Shown: piece after piece, positions 5,562-9,328 of the stretch
Layout of the letters: each line of letters opens with the position of its first letter
How positions within the stretch are numbered: the stretch's first letter is position 1
NCBI GenBank assembly: GCA_015222795.1
Contig: JADFVY010000082.1
Location: forward strand, 1 to 9,328
Source of the DNA: Pseudomonadota bacterium
Lineage (GTDB): Bacteria; Pseudomonadota; Alphaproteobacteria; UBA8366; JADFVY01
Direction of reading: 5' to 3'
Length of the DNA: 9,328 nt
The notes under the pieces: model-generated
Database searches by the model: none
What the model saw: the letters and a program-made list of their open reading frames with translations, nothing else
Told to the model about the DNA's origin: nothing
Program-made: the position numbers and the translations under genes

Positions 5562-6482
5562 ATGACCAACGGCGAAACAGACGCCGGCAATGGCCAAAAT
5601 GGGGCCGCGCGGGATCGAATTGTGCTGGTAACCGGGGTGTCCGGCGCCGGCCGATCCACCACATTGAAAGCATTCGAGGACCTGGGTTACGAAGCGGTCG
5701 ATAATTTACCGTTGACGCTGCTTGAAGGTGTGGTGTTGGGAGGCGTGCGCGAGCGGCGGCCTCTGGCGGTTGGCGTCGATATACGGACCCGGGATTTTGG
5801 CGTCGAATCGCTGATCGCCGGGCTGGACCGGCTGCTGGCCTCCGGGCAGGTGAGCGTTACCCTGTTATTCCTGGACTGCGAAGATGACGTCCTTGTGCGG
5901 CGCTTTACCGAGACGCGACGGCGTCACCCGTTGGCCGCCGATCGTCCAGTTGCTGACGGTTTGCGGCTGGAACGGCGCATGCTGTCGGATCTGCGCAAGC
6001 GCTCGGATCTGACAATCGATACCTCCCAGCTCTCACCGGGCGCCTTGAAGGACGAAATATCGCGACGGTTTGCGACCGGTTGTCAGTCGGGTCTGGCGCT
6101 GTTGATCACATCGTTTTCGTACCGCTACGGACTGCCGCGCGAGGCCGATCTTGTTTTCGACGCGCGATTCCTGACCAACCCGCATTACGACCCCGCGCTT
6201 CGGGACATGACGGGCCGGGACGCGCCGGTTGGCGAATTTATCGCCCGCGACGAAGATTTTGCCACATTTCTGAACGGGCTAGGCGCTATGCTGTCGGTTC
6301 TGCTGCCGCGCTACGAAAAGGAAGGCAAAAGTTACCTCACCATCGCTGTCGGCTGCACGGGCGGCCGGCATCGTTCGGTTTACGTCGCGGAACGGCTCGG
6401 GAAAATGCTGGAATCGGACGGGCGCCGGGTGCATTTAAGCCATCGGGACATACAACGAAGCGCCGGTCAGGACATGCGCTGA
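5562..6482 (+). CDS. rapZ: RapZ-family nucleotide/RNA-binding adaptor protein
   Basis: The 306-residue protein has an N-terminal nucleotide-binding domain starting VLVTGVSGAGRSTTLKAFED, then YEAVDNLPLTLLEG, and a C-terminal domain with YGLPREADLVFDARFLTNPH and GCTGGRHRS (264-272), all family hallmarks. In E. coli RapZ binds glucosamine-6-phosphate and the sRNA GlmZ, guiding RNase E cleavage. That circuit is not known to exist in alphaproteobacteria, so the role here is uncertain, but genes of this family are often found beside hprK and PTS genes. The P-loop lysine is replaced by arginine (R31, codon 5652-5654), which may alter nucleotide binding. A 17-residue Gly/Asn-rich N-terminus precedes the fold; GTG or later starts are possible but the ATG at 5562 gives the expected length. 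The spacing of 11 nt after hprK and 28 nt before manX suggests one transcript. Confidence 0.93.
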   Translation: MTNGETDAGNGQNGAARDRIVLVTGVSGAGRSTTLKAFEDLGYEAVDNLPLTLLEGVVLGGVRERRPLAVGVDIRTRDFGVESLIAGLDRLLASGQVSVTLLFLDCEDDVLVRRFTETRRRHPLAADRPVADGLRLERRMLSDLRKRSDLTIDTSQLSPGALKDEISRRFATGCQSGLALLITSFSYRYGLPREADLVFDARFLTNPHYDPALRDMTGRDAPVGEFIARDEDFATFLNGLGAMLSVLLPRYEKEGKSYLTIAVGCTGGRHRSVYVAERLGKMLESDGRRVHLSHRDIQRSAGQDMR

Positions 6483-6510
6483 CCACTAGGGAAGCAACAG
6501 GGAAAATCCA

Positions 6511-6915
6511 ATGATAGGTATGGTACTTGTGACCCATGGGCGGCTGGCAGCCGAATTTATCGCCGCGCTGGAACATGTCGTGGGAGCGCAAAGCAATGTC
6601 GGGGCCGTTTGCATCGGCGCGGATGACGATATGGAGCAGCGCCGCCAGGATATCCTTGCCGCCGTGGCCGAGGTGGACAATGGCGACGGCGTCGTTGTGT
6701 TGACCGACATGTTCGGCGGCACGCCTTCGAACCTGGCTATTTCGATCATGAAGGAAGCAAAGGTCGAGGTGATTGCCGGGGTCAATCTGCCCCTGCTTAT
6801 CAAACTGGCCGGACTGCGCGAGGGGTGCCCGATAGACAAGGCGGTTGCCCAGGCGCAGGAATCGGGCCGGAAATATATCAGCGTCGCATCCAGCCTGCTG
6901 GGAGACAGCGACTGA
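6511..6915 (+). CDS. manX: PTS EIIA component, mannose (Man) family
   Basis: This 134-residue single-domain protein has the phospho-acceptor H9 in VLVTHGRLA and the conserved DMFGGTPSNLAIS loop of the EIIA-Man fold. It takes phosphate from HPr. Stand-alone EIIA-Man proteins without EIIB/EIIC partners are typical of alphaproteobacteria, where they act as regulators rather than transporters; the actual target here is unknown. AGGGA (6499-6503) lies 7 nt before the ATG. Its stop shares one base with the ptsH start (TGATG), a coupling arrangement. The name ptsM is also used for this gene in the literature; identity of the domain is firm. Confidence 0.95.
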   Translation: MIGMVLVTHGRLAAEFIAALEHVVGAQSNVGAVCIGADDDMEQRRQDILAAVAEVDNGDGVVVLTDMFGGTPSNLAISIMKEAKVEVIAGVNLPLLIKLAGLREGCPIDKAVAQAQESGRKYISVASSLLGDSD

Positions 6916-7190
6916 TGACGGCGCTCGTGGCCCGCGAGGTCACCATTGTAAATCGGCGCGGCCTGCACGCGCGGGCAGCGGCGCGCTTTGTAAAACTGGC
7001 CGGCGATTTCGACGCGGAAATATTGGTCAGCAAGGATGGCGCCGAGGTCTCCGGCCTGTCGATCATGGGTTTGATGATGCTGGCGGCCGCCCCCGGCACG
7101 CAGATCGAGCTTTGCGCCACGGGTAATCAGGCCATGGAGGCCGTCGATGCGATTGCCGCCCTTGTGGCGGCTGGATTCGATGAAGACTGA
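6915..7190 (+). CDS. ptsH: HPr phosphocarrier protein
   Basis: The 91-residue HPr has the active-site histidine H18 in NRRGLHARAAARFVKLA (equivalent to His15 elsewhere) and the regulatory serine S49 in VSGLSIMGLMMLAAAPG (equivalent to Ser46). Both phosphorylation sites are intact, consistent with EI and HprK encoded in the same run. It relays phosphate from EI to the EIIA encoded just upstream; phosphorylation of S49 would slow that transfer. The start at 6915 is fixed by the TGATG junction with manX and by the normal HPr N-terminus; an open frame extends upstream only as an out-of-register shadow of manX. The last 11 nt overlap ptsI. Confidence 0.96.
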   Translation: MTALVAREVTIVNRRGLHARAAARFVKLAGDFDAEILVSKDGAEVSGLSIMGLMMLAAAPGTQIELCATGNQAMEAVDAIAALVAAGFDED

Positions 7191-8952
7191 ACGAACAATA
7201 TCAAAAGGCGAGCGGGTATTCGACGGCGTCGTCGGGGCGCCCGGAATCGCGATTGGCCCCGCCCATGTGAGCGAGGCCGGCGCGCTGCAGGTCCCGGAAT
7301 ACGAAATACCGCAAAACGACATCGATACGGAAACAGCTCGATTCCAGGTGGCGCTGAAGCGCTCTCAAAACCAGCTGACCAAGCTCAAAACCAGATCGCA
7401 GACACTACCGGAAGCCACGGCGGAGGAACTCGGCTATCTGCTTGACGCGCATCTGCTGATGCTGACCGGATCGCGTCTGGTCCGCGGGGTCGAGGAAACC
7501 ATTGCAAGGGAGCGGATCAATGCCGAGGCCGCCGTTCAGATGGCGATATCGGAAGTCGCGCGTGGGTTCGAAAGCCTGCCCGACGCCTATATGGCGGCCC
7601 GCGCCGACGACGTGCGCGAGGTCGGGGGACGGCTGATTCGCAATCTCACGGATACTCCGTTCCAGGCTTTCACCCATCTGCCGCCAGGAACCATCATCGT
7701 CGCCGAGGAGTTGAGTCCCTCGGATGCGGCGCTCATCGACCCCGGGATCGTGGCCGGATTTGCGACCGTGCTGGGCGGCAAGGAAGGGCACACCGCGATC
7801 ATGGCCCGGTCATTCGGCCTGCCGGCGATTTTCGGCGTTACCGGCTTGCTGGGGGGCGTGAAAAGCGGCGAAACGGTAATCATCGATGGGGCGGCGGGGC
7901 GAATCATCGTCAGCCCGAAGCCGGAAACGCTGAAAGATTACGAAGCCCGCCGCAAGATACTGGAGCGCGAAAGACGACAACTGGGCCGGTTGATCGGCCT
8001 GCCGGGGGAAACCGGCGACGGCGTTATCGTGGGGCTGCAGGCCAATCTGGAACTGCCGCGCGAGGTGGACAGCGCACTGGCCGTTGGCGCCGAGGGAATC
8101 GGGCTGCTTCGAACCGAGTTCATGTTCATGAACCGCGACACACCGCCCAACGAAAACGAACAATATGAATCCCTGGCCGCGCTGATCGCGGCGATGGGCG
8201 GCCGTCCGGTCACCGTGCGCACGCTGGATGTCGGCGGCGAGAAACTGGCCTATTCGCTGGGCGAGCATATGGGCGACCCGGTCAATCCGGCGCTGGGTCT
8301 GCGGGCGATCCGCCTGTCCTTGAAGCAGGTGAAGCTGTTCGAAACCCAGCTGGCGGCGATCCTGCGGGCGAGCGTGCACGGGCCGGTGCGGATATTGCTG
8401 CCGATGATTGCCGGGTCCGGTGAAATCCGCCAATCCCGCGAAATCCTGACCCGGGTTATCAAACGGTTGAAGCGGCGCGGCGTGCCGATCGCCGACCCTG
8501 TACCGCCGCTCGGCATCATGATCGAGGTGCCCGGCGCGGCGCTGGCGGCCGACGCATTGGCGGCCCATGTGGACTTCTTCGCCATCGGCACCAACGATCT
8601 GACCATGTATACCCTGGCCATCGACCGCGCCGACGAACAGGTCGCCCACCTGTATAACCCGCTGCATCCAGGCGTTTTGCGGCTGATCCAGTTCACCGTG
8701 CGGGCTGGTTTGCGTGCCCGCATCCCGGTCAGCATCTGTGGTGAAATGGCCGGCGATCCGCGCTATACGGCATTGCTGCTTGGGCTGGGCGTGCGAGATC
8801 TGTCGATGGCGTCGCCCAGCTTGCCACGCGTCAAGCAGCGCATTCGCCAGATCGAAATGACGGCCGCCACCATGCGCGCCGAAATCATCATGAGCCAGGC
8901 CGATTCGGGCCGCATCGCGGCCCTGCTGGACGATTTCAACGCGCTGGCCTAA
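7180..8952 (+). CDS. ptsI: PTS enzyme I (PEP-protein phosphotransferase)
   Basis: The 590-residue enzyme catalyses PEP-dependent autophosphorylation and passes phosphate to HPr. It begins directly with the HPr-binding/phosphohistidine region (FDGVVGAPGIAIGPA), with active His H204 in GGKEGHTAIMARSFGLPAIFG. The C-terminal PEP-binding barrel shows GIGLLRTEFMF (R311), TVRTLDVGGEK (R347), NPALGLRAIR, GTNDLTMYTLAIDR and catalytic C520 in SICGEMAGD. There is no N-terminal GAF domain, so it is an ordinary-type EI and not PtsP (EI-Ntr). Length is close to E. coli EI (575). The ATG at 7180 overlaps ptsH by 11 nt; earlier in-frame starts would only extend into ptsH. It is the last gene of the run, followed by a hairpin at 8953-8975. 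All catalytic residues are present, so the phosphorelay should work despite the lack of any local permease. Confidence 0.96.
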   Translation: MKTERTISKGERVFDGVVGAPGIAIGPAHVSEAGALQVPEYEIPQNDIDTETARFQVALKRSQNQLTKLKTRSQTLPEATAEELGYLLDAHLLMLTGSRLVRGVEETIARERINAEAAVQMAISEVARGFESLPDAYMAARADDVREVGGRLIRNLTDTPFQAFTHLPPGTIIVAEELSPSDAALIDPGIVAGFATVLGGKEGHTAIMARSFGLPAIFGVTGLLGGVKSGETVIIDGAAGRIIVSPKPETLKDYEARRKILERERRQLGRLIGLPGETGDGVIVGLQANLELPREVDSALAVGAEGIGLLRTEFMFMNRDTPPNENEQYESLAALIAAMGGRPVTVRTLDVGGEKLAYSLGEHMGDPVNPALGLRAIRLSLKQVKLFETQLAAILRASVHGPVRILLPMIAGSGEIRQSREILTRVIKRLKRRGVPIADPVPPLGIMIEVPGAALAADALAAHVDFFAIGTNDLTMYTLAIDRADEQVAHLYNPLHPGVLRLIQFTVRAGLRARIPVSICGEMAGDPRYTALLLGLGVRDLSMASPSLPRVKQRIRQIEMTAATMRAEIIMSQADSGRIAALLDDFNALA

Positions 8953-8975
8953 GGGGTTGCGCACTCGCAAACCCC
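8953..8975 (+). terminator. Hairpin directly after ptsI, possible weak terminator
   Basis: GGGGTTGCG (8953-8961), loop CACT, then CGCAAACCCC (8966-8975) form a 9-bp stem with one bulged A, starting at the base after the ptsI stop. No T-run follows, so it may stabilise the 3' end or assist factor-dependent termination rather than act as a full intrinsic terminator. Confidence 0.4.
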
Positions 8976-8995
8976 CGGCACGACACGAATAGAAC

Positions 8996-9017
8996 AATAT
9001 AAAGATATCTTTATATT
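8996..9017. promoter_or_regulatory. Perfect 22-bp palindrome, likely SahR-type operator upstream of ahcY
   Basis: The core ATATAAAGATATCTTTATAT (8997-9016) is fully self-complementary and the flanking A/T extends it to 22 bp. From memory, this strongly resembles the site assigned to SahR, the ArsR-family, S-adenosylhomocysteine-responsive repressor of methionine-cycle genes in Proteobacteria. ahcY, which removes S-adenosylhomocysteine, is a core member of that regulon. It lies 4 bp upstream of the candidate -35 box, so a bound protein could block RNA polymerase. Confidence 0.7.
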
Positions 9018-9021
9018 ATGC

Positions 9022-9050
9022 TTGCAATGAAGCGCGAGCACTGCTATATC
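9022..9050 (+). promoter_or_regulatory. Candidate sigma70 promoter of ahcY
   Basis: TTGCAA (9022-9027) and TATATC (9045-9050) are separated by 17 nt, with four matches to consensus in each box. Transcription would begin near 9057, leaving a leader of about 33 nt with the Shine-Dalgarno AGAGGA (9076-9081) 8 nt before the ahcY ATG. The leader is too short to hold a riboswitch. Confidence 0.5.
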
Positions 9051-9089
9051 GCTGCCCGCAATCAACAGGATTTTCAGAGGAATTACGCC

Positions 9090-9328
9090 ATGAGCGCGCA
9101 GGATTATGTAATCAAGGATCTCGAGCTGGCCGATTGGGGCCGCAAGGAACTGGATATTGCCGAAACCGAAATGCCGGGCCTGATGTCCCTGCGCGAGGAA
9201 TTCGGCAAGGCGCAGCCGCTGAAAGGCGCGCGTATCGCGGGATCGCTGCATATGACCATCCAGACCGCGGCGCTGATCGAGACGCTGACGGCGCTGGGCG
9301 CCGATGTGCGCTGGGCATCGTGCAATAT
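9090..9328 (+). CDS. ahcY: Adenosylhomocysteinase (S-adenosylhomocysteine hydrolase), N-terminal part
   Basis: The first 79 codons are present and the gene runs off the window. The product starts MSAQDYVIKDLELADWGRKE and continues with AETEMPGLMSLREEF, KGARIAGSLHMTIQTAALIETL and GADVRWASCN. This is the conserved substrate-binding N-terminus of AhcY, including SLHMT and the WASCN strand. The enzyme reversibly splits S-adenosylhomocysteine into adenosine and homocysteine in the cytoplasm, using a bound NAD, and keeps methylation reactions from being inhibited. Full-length alphaproteobacterial AhcY is about 430-470 residues, so most is missing. AGAGGA 8 nt before the ATG supports the start. It is likely transcribed from its own promoter under the 22-bp palindrome rather than from the PTS operon, although read-through past the ptsI hairpin is possible. 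Confidence 0.96.
   Translation, partial: MSAQDYVIKDLELADWGRKELDIAETEMPGLMSLREEFGKAQPLKGARIAGSLHMTIQTAALIETLTALGADVRWASCN

Noticed and set aside
6483..6489. Second copy of CCACTAG near the rapZ stop, matching an arm of the 1273-1297 dyad
   Set aside because: A 7-mer match without a partner arm; expected by chance in 9 kb.
8953..9089. SAH or SAM riboswitch upstream of ahcY
   Set aside because: I do not see the conserved SAH riboswitch core, and the leader after the likely promoter is only about 33 nt. A palindromic operator explains the region better.
1..9328. CRISPR array, insertion sequence, tRNA or phage genes
   Set aside because: No spaced direct repeats, transposase or integrase motifs, cloverleaf sequences or att-like duplications were seen on either strand.

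Overview
The window is a GC-rich stretch of an alphaproteobacterial chromosome. The link between a ChvI/ChvG two-component system, the hprK-rapZ-EIIA(Man)-HPr-EI block and ahcY is a known alphaproteobacterial arrangement. A complete EI gene without a GAF domain inside the block suggests a Rhodospirillales-like lineage, but that is inference. There is no sign of a mobile element, CRISPR array, tRNA or rRNA.

Left end, minus strand (1-1300): a B12-controlled cobalt uptake unit. A cobalamin riboswitch (about 850-1041) precedes cbtB (600-776), then cbtA (581 down to the window edge, C-terminus missing). Upstream on the same strand is a small, otherwise unlabelled gene for a 53-residue single-span membrane protein (1111-1272). 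A candidate terminator separates it from the riboswitch, and an 11-bp RNA hairpin directly abuts its start codon. Positions 1298-1541 are non-coding and rich in inverted repeats; one overlaps the likely chvI promoter.

Centre, plus strand (1542-4081): chvI and chvG, an OmpR-type response regulator and its membrane sensor histidine kinase, coupled by an ATGA overlap. A convergent AEC-family permease (5001 to 4084, minus strand) stops 2 nt from chvG and separates the two-component genes from the PTS genes.

Right half, plus strand (5131-8952): hprK, rapZ, a mannose-type EIIA (manX), ptsH and ptsI, tightly packed with short gaps or overlaps. No sugar permease (EIIB/EIIC) is present, so this looks like the incomplete, regulatory PTS of alphaproteobacteria. 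Phosphate would pass from PEP to EI His204, HPr His18 and EIIA His9, with HprK acting on HPr Ser49. These proteins are expected to sense metabolic state rather than import sugar, and the family context links them to ChvI/ChvG signalling.

Right edge (8996-9328): a perfect 22-bp palindrome resembling the SahR operator of the S-adenosylmethionine cycle, a sigma70-like promoter, and the first 79 codons of ahcY.

Most of the window is well-understood core genome. The parts worth a second look are the small membrane protein with its start-codon hairpin, the dyads upstream of chvI, and some gene-level deviations (Arg in the RapZ P-loop, the ChvG N-terminal extension, the inserted permease). I see no convincing novel multi-gene system.
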